Shown here: positions 8,964 through 17,112 of the stretch, one piece after another | How positions within the stretch are numbered: the stretch's first letter is position 1 | Layout: each line of letters begins with the position of its first letter | Origin: Acidimicrobiales bacterium mtb01 | Lineage (GTDB): Bacteria; Actinomycetota; Acidimicrobiia; Acidimicrobiales; Ilumatobacteraceae | Direction of reading: 5' to 3' | DNA length: 64,000 bases | Assembly: GCA_004379135.1 (NCBI GenBank) | Contig: NBNI01000007.1 | Location: forward strand, 1,165,501-1,229,500 | The notes under the pieces: model-generated | Databases searched by the model: none | The model's input: the letters and a program-made list of their open reading frames with translations, nothing else | What the model was told of the DNA's origin: nothing | Translations under genes and position numbers: made by a program

Positions 8964-10099
8964 TAGACGATCACGAGTTCGTGGTTCACCCGATTCATCG
9001 GATCAGGGCCGCGCTCGGATGCGACGACGATGTCCTCGAGGCGCATGCCCCACTTGCCGGGCACGTAGATCCCCGGTTCGATACTGAAGGCGTGCCCGGC
9101 GGCGAGCGGCAGTGTGTTGCCACTCACGATGTACGGGTCCTCGTGCGCGTCCATGCCGATGCCGTGGCCGGTCCGGTGCACGAAGTACTCGCCCCATCCG
9201 GCCGCCGCGATCACGTCGCGGGCCGCCGCGTCGATCGACTCGCACGGAGTTCCCACCACCGCGGACGCCACCGAGGCCTGCTGGGCCTCGAGGAGAACCG
9301 CGTACGCCGCGGCCAGATCGGCCGGCGGGGTTCCGATGTGCACGCAACGCGTGATGTCGCTGCAGTAGCCGTTCATGGTTCCGCCGAAGTCGCACAACAC
9401 GATCTCACCGTCGCGAATCACCCGCGATCCGGGATGGTGATGGGGCGAAGCGGCGTTCTCGCCGGCGGCCACGATCGCGAAGTTCACCACGTCGTGCCCC
9501 TCGGCCAGGATGCGCGCCGACAGATCGGCCGACACCTGCGCTTCGGTGCGACCGACCAGCGGGATCTCGCCGGCCTGCAACTGAGCGGCGATGCGATCGA
9601 CCGCTGCACCAGCAGCGCGCAAGGCCGCGATCTCGGCGTCGTCCTTGCGCATGCGCAACGGTCCGAGCACTTCGACCGAGCGAACCCATGACACAGCGGG
9701 CAGATGCGCCAGCAGATCGACGAGGAAGCGCGCCCACATCTGATCGCCCACCGCGACCGTGCGGGCGCCGACGCTCGTGACCAACCGAGCGGTGATCGCG
9801 ATCGGATCGTCGGTCTCGTTCCACGGCAGCATGGAGAAGATCTCGGGTCGCTCGACCACTCGCGGCGCCTCGAGCCGCGGGATCACGAGAGTGGCCGGGG
9901 CCTCGCGCGGCACCACGAGCATCGTGAGTCGTTCGAGCGGCATGGCGTGATAACCCGCCAACCACGGGAGGTCGAGGCCCACCGACAACAGCAGCACGTC
10001 GATACCGCGCTCGGCCATCGCCTCGCGTGTGCGCTTCATTCTCCGTTCGAACACCTCGGTGGAGGTGACTCCCTGCGACACGATGGAATGCCCGCTCAC
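8963..10099 (-). CDS. M24-family Xaa-Pro aminopeptidase-like protein
   Basis: Metallopeptidase with pita-bread fold, 378 residues. The N-terminal creatinase-like domain covers about residues 15-150, the catalytic domain 160-370. Metal ligands are visible: Asp in LCDFGGTMNG, Asp in CSDITR, His in HRTGHGIGMDAHEDP, Glu in FSIEPGIYVPG and Glu in MRLEDIVV. The family removes N-terminal residues before proline, though some members are prolidases or methionine aminopeptidases. It starts 38 bases after the pirin stop and may be the last gene of the lpdA-E2-lipBA-pirin run. Confidence 0.92.
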   Translation of the reverse strand: MSGHSIVSQGVTSTEVFERRMKRTREAMAERGIDVLLLSVGLDLPWLAGYHAMPLERLTMLVVPREAPATLVIPRLEAPRVVERPEIFSMLPWNETDDPIAITARLVTSVGARTVAVGDQMWARFLVDLLAHLPAVSWVRSVEVLGPLRMRKDDAEIAALRAAGAAVDRIAAQLQAGEIPLVGRTEAQVSADLSARILAEGHDVVNFAIVAAGENAASPHHHPGSRVIRDGEIVLCDFGGTMNGYCSDITRCVHIGTPPADLAAAYAVLLEAQQASVASAVVGTPCESIDAAARDVIAAAGWGEYFVHRTGHGIGMDAHEDPYIVSGNTLPLAAGHAFSIEPGIYVPGKWGMRLEDIVVASERGPDPMNRVNHELVIV

Positions 10100-10137
10100 G
10101 CTTCGAACACTAATTGCCTCCGGCTCGCCGACCGGAG

Positions 10138-11022
10138 TCAGCGCGAGACGCCCGAACCAGTGGCGACGATCCGCCCGAGTCGGCCCGCTTCGTAGTCGTC
10201 GAAGGCCTGGACGATCTCCTCACGGGTGTTCATGACGAACGGGCCGTACCGCGCGATGGGTTCGAGCAACGGCTCACCCGAGAGCAAGAGGACTTCGCAG
10301 CCGTTCGGCCCGGCGGTGATCGACATCGCACCCGACGACCGATCGCCCACGACCATGACACCTTCGTCGCCCTCGGTGCCGTTCACGGTGGCCGAACCGA
10401 TGAACACGTGGACGAGTGCGGTGTGCCCGTCGGGAACGTCGAAGACGATGGATTCGCGCGAAAGCAACGACGCGTGCGCGTACGCCATCGGACTCGTCGT
10501 CTCGACGATTCCGCGCACACCCTCGACTTCGCCGGCGATCACCCGGATGACACCGCCACCAGGAAGGACGCGCGACGGAATCTCGTGCGCTTCGTATCCC
10601 TGATAACGCGGGGGAATCATCTTCTTGGCCGCCGGAAGATTGACCCACAACTGGAAACCATGCATGCGGCCACCCTCGCGCATGAGGCGATCGCTCGGCA
10701 TCTCGCTGTGCACGATTCCGGCTCCGGCCGTCATCCACTGCACGGCTCCGGGTGTGATGACTCCGTGCCCACCGTTGGAGTCGCGATGCTCCATCTCGCC
10801 GTGCATCATGTACGTGACGGTCTCGAAGCCGCGGTGGGGATGATCGGGCGCGCCGATCGCCCGACCCGGCGCGTAATCGACCGGGCCCATCTCGTCGAGC
10901 AACAAAAACGGATCGAGGTTGTCGACTCGCGCGGTGGGAAACGGTCGGCGAACCACGAATCCGCCGCCTTCGGTCTGGCGCACGGCCTGGATGGTTCCGG
11001 CGATCGGACGGTTCGATGTCAT
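10138..11022 (-). CDS. pirin family protein
   Basis: Bicupin protein of the pirin family, 294 residues. The iron-binding cupin motif is clear: APDHPHRGFETVTYMMHG followed by MEHRDSNG, giving the usual three His and one Glu. Bacterial pirins act as quercetinases or bind other proteins; in Serratia marcescens a pirin modulates pyruvate dehydrogenase through its E1 subunit. That is of interest because this gene starts 25 bases after the lipBA stop in a 2-oxoacid dehydrogenase gene group, but the link is inference. The N-terminal 20 residues match the family start, so ATG 11022 is accepted. Confidence 0.92.
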   Translation of the reverse strand: MTSNRPIAGTIQAVRQTEGGGFVVRRPFPTARVDNLDPFLLLDEMGPVDYAPGRAIGAPDHPHRGFETVTYMMHGEMEHRDSNGGHGVITPGAVQWMTAGAGIVHSEMPSDRLMREGGRMHGFQLWVNLPAAKKMIPPRYQGYEAHEIPSRVLPGGGVIRVIAGEVEGVRGIVETTSPMAYAHASLLSRESIVFDVPDGHTALVHVFIGSATVNGTEGDEGVMVVGDRSSGAMSITAGPNGCEVLLLSGEPLLEPIARYGPFVMNTREEIVQAFDDYEAGRLGRIVATGSGVSR

Positions 11023-11047
11023 GAACTCCCCTTTCCGGTGTTCGCTG

Positions 11048-12700
11048 TCAGCTCTTCACGGTGAGAGACACCGGAACTTCGGCGGCATCGGCCGACTGGC
11101 GAGCGTGATAACTCGATCGAGTGAGCGGGCTGGCCTCCACGTGGGCGATTCCGAACTCCTCGCCGATTCGCTTCCAACGGGCGAACTCGTCGGGATGGAT
11201 CCACCGCGCGACCGGTAGGTGATGCGACGTGGGACGCAAGTACTGGCCCATCGTCACGATGCTCACCCCGACCGAGGCCAGATCGGCCAGACAGCCATCG
11301 ACCTCCTCGACCGTCTCGCCCAGACCGAGCACGAGGCCCGATTTCGTTGTGAGACCGGCGGCACGGGCCGCCGACAGAACACCCAGACTGCGTGCGTAGC
11401 CCGCCGACGGCCGCACTGCTCGCTGCAGACGCGCCACCGTCTCGATGTTGTGGTTGAACACGTCGGGACGCGCCGCGAACAATGGCGCGAACGAGGCCGG
11501 GTCGCCCTTGGCGTCGGACACCAACGTCTCGACGCGAGTGTGGGGGCTGCGCTCGCGGATGGCTTCGATACAAGCGGCCACGTGGTTCATGCCGCCGTCG
11601 CCGAGATCGTCGCGCGCGACCATGGTGAGCACGGCGTGCGACAGATTCATCCGCACGACCGCTTCGGCCACTCGCTGCGGCTCATCGGCGTCGGGCGGCT
11701 GGGGCTTGCTCGTGTCGACCAGACAAAAGCCGCACGCGCGGGTGCACCGCTCGCCGAGCACCATGAAGGTCGCGGTGCCATCTCGCCAACATTCGGACAG
11801 ATTGGGACAGCCGGCTTCTTCGCACACCGTCACCAGACCGAGATCGCGCAACGTGGACTTCACGGCCAGGACTTCGGGCCCGATCGACACCTTGGGCCGC
11901 AGCCATTCCGGTTTGCGTTCGGCCACGTCGAGACCGCCGGACACGCCAGCATCCCCGAGGCGCGCGCTCGAACGACTGCCGACTCGAACGGGCTCGCCTG
12001 GCCCATCACCGCGCGAGAACCGCGACAGATCTTCGGGGCGATGCACCCACGCGACGTCCTGTCGCTCGACCGTTCCGTTGGCCCATCGTTCGGCGGCCAA
12101 GCGCACGACGATGTCGACGACGGCCTGCATTTCGACATCGATACCTTCTTCACGGAGCGACGTGACCGGACGGTCGCCGATTCCGCACGGGACGATGTGC
12201 TCGCGCATGTAGGTCAGGTCGGTGGACACGTTCAGGGCGAACCCGTGCATCGTGCGTCCGTTGGCGAGGCGAACTCCGATCGCACAGATCTTGCGCGGGT
12301 CGGGGCCGTGGACATCGACCCACACGCCGGGAAAGTCGGGAAGCCGTCCGGCGTCGCGCACGCCGAGTTCGGTGAGCGTGTCGATGACGATCTGCTCGAC
12401 CGCGCACACGTGCTGCGACGCTCCGATGCGGTTGTCGAGCGAGAGGATCGGATAACCGACCAGCTGCCCGGGGCCGTGGTAGGTGATGTCGCCGCCGCGT
12501 TTCACCGACACGAAGTCGGCGCCGACCGCGGCCGGATCACACTTCAGGTTCTTGTCGAGTTCGGCGCGGGGGCCGTAGGTGAAGACGTGCGGATGCTCGA
12601 GGAGCAGCAGATGGTCGTCGTGGCCGTGCTCGAACAGCGCGGTCTGGAGCGCCAGCGCCTCCGAGTACGGAACTCGGCCCAGCCAGCGCGCGCGGAACAT
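11048..12700 (-). CDS. fused octanoyltransferase-lipoyl synthase (LipB-LipA)
   Basis: One uninterrupted 550-residue frame carrying both steps of lipoate synthesis. Residues 1-205 are LipB: RGGDITYHGPGQ at 68-79, Lys137 in RKICAIGVR and the catalytic-type Cys172 in VPCGIGD (spacing matches Lys142/Cys176 of the M. tuberculosis enzyme). Residues 262-550 are LipA: auxiliary cluster cysteines 293, 298 and 304, radical-SAM cysteines 319, 323 and 326 (CTRACGFC), and the C-terminal RSSYHA with the serine ligand at 529-530. The linker 206-261 is Arg/Gly-rich. A GTG at 11926 (residue 259) sits where a free LipA would begin, so internal initiation cannot be excluded. The gene starts three bases after the E2 stop; the enzyme would transfer octanoate to E2 and insert sulfur. 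Confidence 0.93.
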   Translation of the reverse strand: MFRARWLGRVPYSEALALQTALFEHGHDDHLLLLEHPHVFTYGPRAELDKNLKCDPAAVGADFVSVKRGGDITYHGPGQLVGYPILSLDNRIGASQHVCAVEQIVIDTLTELGVRDAGRLPDFPGVWVDVHGPDPRKICAIGVRLANGRTMHGFALNVSTDLTYMREHIVPCGIGDRPVTSLREEGIDVEMQAVVDIVVRLAAERWANGTVERQDVAWVHRPEDLSRFSRGDGPGEPVRVGSRSSARLGDAGVSGGLDVAERKPEWLRPKVSIGPEVLAVKSTLRDLGLVTVCEEAGCPNLSECWRDGTATFMVLGERCTRACGFCLVDTSKPQPPDADEPQRVAEAVVRMNLSHAVLTMVARDDLGDGGMNHVAACIEAIRERSPHTRVETLVSDAKGDPASFAPLFAARPDVFNHNIETVARLQRAVRPSAGYARSLGVLSAARAAGLTTKSGLVLGLGETVEEVDGCLADLASVGVSIVTMGQYLRPTSHHLPVARWIHPDEFARWKRIGEEFGIAHVEASPLTRSSYHARQSADAAEVPVSLTVKS

Positions 12701-12703
12701 CGA

Positions 12704-14098
12704 TCAGATCTCGGGCAGCCAGTCGCGGGTTTCGAGGATGTCCTTCACACGCACGAGGAAGCCGGCCGCGTAGGCGCCGTCGAACGCGCGGTGATCCCAA
12801 CTCATCGCCAGGTTGCCGGTGGGGTGGATGGCGATGCTCTCGCCTCCCGACGGCAACGTGACGACCACCGGCCGGCGCACGATGGCGTCGGTGGAGAGGA
12901 TCGCCACCTGCGGCTGATTGATGATCGGCATCGTGAGGACCGAGCCGGCCGAACCGTTGTTCGAGATCGTGAATGTTCCACCCGCGATCTCGTCGGGCGA
13001 CAACTTGCGGCTGCGCGCACGCGTGGCGAGATCGTTGATCTCGCGGGCGATCGCACGGAGACGCTTTCCTTCGGCACTGCGCACGACCGGAACCAGCAGA
13101 CCCTGGAAGTCGAGGTCGACGGCGATGCCCAAGTCGACGTAGCGGTGCACCACCAGGTCGTCGCCGTTGATGCTCGCGTTCATGTGCGGGAAGTCGGCCA
13201 ACGCGTCGACGACCGCGCGAGCGATGAAGGGCAGATACGTGAGGCTGAACCCCTCCTGCGTCTTGAACTCGGCCTTCACGCGATTGCGCGTGGAGTCGAC
13301 GTTGGCGTAGTCGACCTCGACCACGCTGAACGCATGGGGGCTGACGTTCTTCGACATGACCATGTGCGAACCCGTGGCCTTGCGAATCTTCGACAGCGAC
13401 ACGACTTCGTCGCGATCGCCGACGCGCACGGTGGGCTTGGGCGCTGCCGCGGGTGCGGCCGCCGGAGCAGGCGCGGGAGCCGTCGCAACGGGCGCGGGAG
13501 TGGGTGCTGGCGACGCGGGAGCCGCAACGGGAGCGGGCGCCGAGCCGTGCTTGTCGATGTGATCGAGCACGTCCTCGCGTGTGATGCGACCACCGGGACC
13601 CGATCCGGTGATGCGGTCGACATCGAGACCGTGTTCGGCAACCAGTCGACGCACGACCGGGGACAGCAAACGGTTGTCACTTGCGACAGCCGCGGCCGGT
13701 GCGGGCGCCGCGGCCGGTGCGACAGCCGCGGCCGGTGCGGGTGCAGGTGCCGGAGCGGGCGCAGGTGCCGGAGCAGGTGCGGGTGCGGGCGCGGGCGCCG
13801 GAGCAGGCGCGGGAGCGGGTGCCGGCGCCGCAACAGGAGCGGGCGCCGCGACCGGAGCGGAACCGGCGGCACCCACCACGGCGATCACCGCGCCGACGGG
13901 AACCGTTTCGCCTTCCGGTACTCGGATCTCGATGAGCACACCGGCAACCGGTGAGGGCACTTCGGTGTCGACCTTGTCGGTGGACACTTCGAACAACGGC
14001 TCGTCGGCCGCCACGGTGTCGCCCACCTTCTTGAACCAGCGCGTGATGGTTCCTTCGGTGACCGTCTCACCCAACTGCGGGAGCGTGACCTCTGCCAT
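12704..14098 (-). CDS. 2-oxoacid dehydrogenase E2 component (dihydrolipoamide acyltransferase)
   Basis: Acyltransferase core of a 2-oxoacid dehydrogenase complex, 464 residues. It has one lipoyl domain (1-78) with the lipoylated Lys42 in EVSTDKVDTEVPSP, a long Ala-Pro linker (about 80-142), a peripheral-subunit-binding domain (144-180, ending GPGGRITREDVL), a second Ala-Pro linker, and the catalytic domain with His436 and Asp440 in SWDHRAFDGAYAAG. Sequence alone does not settle pyruvate, oxoglutarate or branched-chain substrate; E1 is not in the window. It lies 18 bases after lpdA and three before lipBA, so E3, E2 and the lipoylation enzyme are made from one operon. Confidence 0.94.
   Translation of the reverse strand: MAEVTLPQLGETVTEGTITRWFKKVGDTVAADEPLFEVSTDKVDTEVPSPVAGVLIEIRVPEGETVPVGAVIAVVGAAGSAPVAAPAPVAAPAPAPAPAPAPAPAPAPAPAPAPAPAPAPAPAAAVAPAAAPAPAAAVASDNRLLSPVVRRLVAEHGLDVDRITGSGPGGRITREDVLDHIDKHGSAPAPVAAPASPAPTPAPVATAPAPAPAAAPAAAPKPTVRVGDRDEVVSLSKIRKATGSHMVMSKNVSPHAFSVVEVDYANVDSTRNRVKAEFKTQEGFSLTYLPFIARAVVDALADFPHMNASINGDDLVVHRYVDLGIAVDLDFQGLLVPVVRSAEGKRLRAIAREINDLATRARSRKLSPDEIAGGTFTISNNGSAGSVLTMPIINQPQVAILSTDAIVRRPVVVTLPSGGESIAIHPTGNLAMSWDHRAFDGAYAAGFLVRVKDILETRDWLPEI
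13680..13855 (-). repeat. Ala-Pro coding repeat in the E2 linker
   Basis: Codes for an alternating Ala-Pro linker of about 58 residues between lipoyl and E1/E3-binding domains. The DNA is an imperfect hexamer repeat (GCNCCG-like), so slippage and length variation between strains are expected. Such linkers are flexible swinging arms in E2 proteins. Confidence 0.8.
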
Positions 14099-14116
14099 CG
14101 TGATTCCTCTCGATTC

Positions 14117-15526
14117 TCAGGCGTTCAGGCTTCGTCCGGTGAGCGACAACACGGTCTCGCCGAACAACTCGGACAGACTCGGGTGCGGCTGCACGAACTC
14201 GGCGATTTCGTCGACGGTGGCTTCCCAGTTGACGGCGAGATAGCCGCCCGACAGCTGCTCGGTGACCCACGGGCCGACCATGTGCACGCCGAGAACCTGG
14301 CCGGCCGAACCATCGGCGTTGCGCTTGGCGACGATCTTCACCAGACCGTCGATCTCACCCAGGATCTGGGCGCGACTGTTGCCGCGGAACTGGTGCTTGG
14401 CCACGACCACGTCGAGGCCCTGCTCCTTGGCGGCATCTTCACCGGGTCCGGCCCACGCCACTTCGGGGTGGCAGTAGATGGCCCACGGCACGCGGTCGTA
14501 CGCGATCGGTGCGGGTCCTTCGCCCAACATGTGCTTCACAGCGAGGATCGCCTCGGCGTATCCGACGTGCGCCAACTGCGGAGTGTTGACGAGGTCGCCG
14601 ATGGCATACACGCCCGGCTCGCCCGTACGACACCACGCGTCCACTTCCACGAAGCCGCGCTCGGTGACCTTCACGGCGGTTCCCTGCAGACCGAGCAGAT
14701 CGGCGAAGGGACGGCGACCCACCGACACCACCACGGCGTCCACTTCGAGCTGCTCACCGTCGCCGAACGACACCACGGTGCCGCCGGACGCGTTGGGTGT
14801 GTGGCCCTTCACCATCACGCCGGTGCGGATGTCGATGTTCTTCTTCTTGAACGACTTCACCACGACGTTGGCCACGTCGGTGTCGAGGCCGGGGAGGATC
14901 TTGGGAAGACCTTCGAGGATCGTGACCTTCGAGCCGAGGTCGGCGAAGGTGGACGCGAACTCGCAACCGATCGCGCCGCCGCCGATCACGACGACGCGCG
15001 CCGGCACGTGGTCGAGATCGAGCACTTCGTCACTCGTCATGATCGGACCACCGCGATCGAAACCGGGAATGGTGCGCGGCACCGAACCGGCGGCCAGGAT
15101 CACGTTGGCGCCCTGGATCACGGCCGACGATCCGTCGTTCATGCTCACGGTGACGGTGCGGTTGGCGCCGAGCGACCCGGTGCCGTTGAACACGGTGACC
15201 TTGCGCGACTTGCAGAGTCCGCCGATGCCCTTGACGAGACCATCGACGATCTTGCGCTTGCGGGCCTGGGTCACGGCGAAGTCGACCGTGGGGGCCGACG
15301 CGTTGATGCCGAACTCGGCGGCGTGAGCCACGTGCCGGTGAACCGACGCGGTCTCGAGGAACGCCTTGGCCGGGATGCAGCCACGGTTGAGGCAGGTACC
15401 GCCGAGGGCGTCGCGCTCGACCAGGGCGACGTTGACGCCGGCCGACGCCGCGTACAGCGCGGCGCCGTATCCACCGGGACCGCCGCCGATCACGACGAGA
15501 TCAAATTGCTCGGTCGTACAGACCAC
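14117..15526 (-). CDS. lpdA: dihydrolipoamide dehydrogenase (E3)
   Basis: Flavoprotein that reoxidises the dihydrolipoyl arm of E2 with NAD+. 469 residues. FAD-binding motif VVIGGGPGGYGAAL at 11-24, redox-active disulfide GGTCLNRGC with Cys45 and Cys50, NAD-binding VVIGGGAIGCEFAS in the centre, and the C-terminal interface HPSLSELFGE bearing the active-site His-Glu pair. The start is GTG 15526; a GGAG sits directly against it, which is unusually close for a ribosome binding site, and the ATG at 15540 is out of frame. First gene of the E3-E2-LipBA run. Confidence 0.96.
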   Translation of the reverse strand: MVCTTEQFDLVVIGGGPGGYGAALYAASAGVNVALVERDALGGTCLNRGCIPAKAFLETASVHRHVAHAAEFGINASAPTVDFAVTQARKRKIVDGLVKGIGGLCKSRKVTVFNGTGSLGANRTVTVSMNDGSSAVIQGANVILAAGSVPRTIPGFDRGGPIMTSDEVLDLDHVPARVVVIGGGAIGCEFASTFADLGSKVTILEGLPKILPGLDTDVANVVVKSFKKKNIDIRTGVMVKGHTPNASGGTVVSFGDGEQLEVDAVVVSVGRRPFADLLGLQGTAVKVTERGFVEVDAWCRTGEPGVYAIGDLVNTPQLAHVGYAEAILAVKHMLGEGPAPIAYDRVPWAIYCHPEVAWAGPGEDAAKEQGLDVVVAKHQFRGNSRAQILGEIDGLVKIVAKRNADGSAGQVLGVHMVGPWVTEQLSGGYLAVNWEATVDEIAEFVQPHPSLSELFGETVLSLTGRSLNA

Positions 15527-15678
15527 CTCCGCGAACCATGCGCCCGAGGCGCTGTGCAGGGGTTAAAGGTAGCGGGTGCGACGTGCTTCCGAAGGCCCTG
15601 ATGACCCCTGTCATGCCCTCGATGTTCGCCTGTCGCGCTGGTTACCCGCCGGTCACCGGCACGTCGCCCCGACGACGG

Positions 15679-16104
15679 TCAGGGTTTCCACTGGCTCTGT
15701 TCGCCGGCCCGCGTGTAGGCCACCGCCTGCAGCACCTCGACGGCCACGAATCGGACCGTGCAGGTGATCGAACCCGTTGGCGGGACGACCGTTCGAGCGT
15801 CGCAGGCACCCGATGCCACGGCCCCGCTCGGCTCGGTGATGTCGCCGTCCCCGAACAGTCGCCAACCCTTCAGAACGCTCTCACCGGGCACTCCGGCCAT
15901 CGTGACGACGGCGTCGGTTCCCTCGGCACCGACGGTCACTCGATCGACCGACACGGTCATGTCGCCGAGCCGCGTCGACTGTCCGACGGAGAGGAACCGG
16001 ACTTCCTGCCGATCGCCCGCGAGCTGGAACGCGAACACCACACCCGCCAAGAGAATGAGCAACGCGCAACCCGCCGACAGAAGGAGCAATGTTCGGGTCT
16101 TCAT
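15679..16104 (-). CDS. small membrane-anchored hypothetical protein
   Basis: Not recognised. 141 residues with one N-terminal hydrophobic segment (about residues 5-28, TRTLLLLSAGCALLILLAGV) that looks like a membrane anchor or uncleaved signal, followed by a mostly beta-type extracellular part with two cysteines (about residues 100 and 115, GACDARTV and SITCTVRF) that could form a disulfide. An ATG start with basic residues just after it fits an Nin-Cout anchor. The 152 bases between it and lpdA hold nothing I recognise. It is divergent from the TIGR01777 gene. Confidence 0.65.
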   Translation of the reverse strand: MKTRTLLLLSAGCALLILLAGVVFAFQLAGDRQEVRFLSVGQSTRLGDMTVSVDRVTVGAEGTDAVVTMAGVPGESVLKGWRLFGDGDITEPSGAVASGACDARTVVPPTGSITCTVRFVAVEVLQAVAYTRAGEQSQWKP

Positions 16105-16185
16105 GTGACGTTGAGCCTACGAATGAGCGATGGGATCTGCGCCCCTGATCAGGCGTCCCTTCGGACCCGGTCGTAGCCTGACTTC

Positions 16186-17097
16186 GTGACTCCTCGCACC
16201 ATCGCCATCACCGGAGCCAGCGGCCTCATCGGCACCGCGCTCGCCGACCACCTGACCCGACGCGGTGATCGGGTCGTTCGATTCACTCGATCCGGATCGT
16301 CGAACAACGACACCATCGCGTGGAACCCGGCTTCCGGAAGCATCGATGCCGAACGACTCCGCGGTGTCGACGCCGTCGTTCACCTGGCCGGTGCCGGCAT
16401 CGGCGACAAGCGCTGGACCGACTCGTACAAGCGCGAGATCCTCGAGAGTCGCACGAAGAGCACGTCACTGCTGGCATCGACTTTGGCCGGACTGAGCGAT
16501 GGGCCCAAGGTGCTCCTGTCCGGATCGGCCATCGGCTACTACGGCGAATCCGAGACGGCAACGTTCACCGAGCAGTCGGCGGCCGGTTCGGGATTCCTCG
16601 CCGATGTGTGCATTCAGTGGGAAGCCGCCACCGAAGTCGCCGAGAAGGCCGGAATTCGGGTGGCTCATCTGCGCACCGGAATCGTGCTCAGTCCGCGTGG
16701 CGGCGCACTGAAGAAACTGCTTCCTCTCTTCAAGCTCGGAGCCGGTGGTCGCATGGGCTCGGGTCGTCAGTGGCAGAGCTGGATTTCCATCGACGACGAA
16801 GTGCTGGCCATCGATCACCTGTTGTCGTCGTCGGTTGCCGGAGCCGTGAATCTCACCGCCCCGCAACCCGTGACCCAGGCCGAGTTCACCAAGACGCTCG
16901 CGCGAGTGTTGAAGCGCCCGTCGTTCGTGCCCGTTCCGTCGTTCGGTCCGAAACTGTTGCTCGGCTCCGAGTTGGCCGACGCGTTGTTGTTCACCGGTCA
17001 GCGTGTCGAGCCGAAGGTCCTGCTCGCCGACGGCTACGCGTTCGCCCACCGCGATCTCGAATCGGCTCTGCGTTCGCTTCTCGGCCGCGCGGCCTGA
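16186..17097 (+). CDS. TIGR01777 family NAD-dependent epimerase-like protein
   Basis: Short-chain dehydrogenase/epimerase fold of the TIGR01777 (YfcH/SulA-like) family, 303 residues. The nucleotide-binding turn is ITGASGLIGTALADHL at 7-22, the active-site region shows SGSAIGYYG with the Tyr of the family, and the C-terminal part carries the conserved GQRVEPKVLLADGYAF. GTG 16186 is the start. Function of the family is poorly known. The gene is followed 15 bases later by an FAD oxidoreductase and then an SRPBCC protein, likely one transcript. Confidence 0.9.
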   Translation: MTPRTIAITGASGLIGTALADHLTRRGDRVVRFTRSGSSNNDTIAWNPASGSIDAERLRGVDAVVHLAGAGIGDKRWTDSYKREILESRTKSTSLLASTLAGLSDGPKVLLSGSAIGYYGESETATFTEQSAAGSGFLADVCIQWEAATEVAEKAGIRVAHLRTGIVLSPRGGALKKLLPLFKLGAGGRMGSGRQWQSWISIDDEVLAIDHLLSSSVAGAVNLTAPQPVTQAEFTKTLARVLKRPSFVPVPSFGPKLLLGSELADALLFTGQRVEPKVLLADGYAFAHRDLESALRSLLGRAA

Positions 17098-17112
17098 TCA
17101 AGGCTCACCTCG

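Noticed and set aside
11219-13954. A 911-codon open frame on the plus strand opposite lipBA and E2
   Set aside because: Antisense to two clear genes; composition follows the GC skew of their codons, contains no known domain, and is a common artefact in GC-rich DNA.
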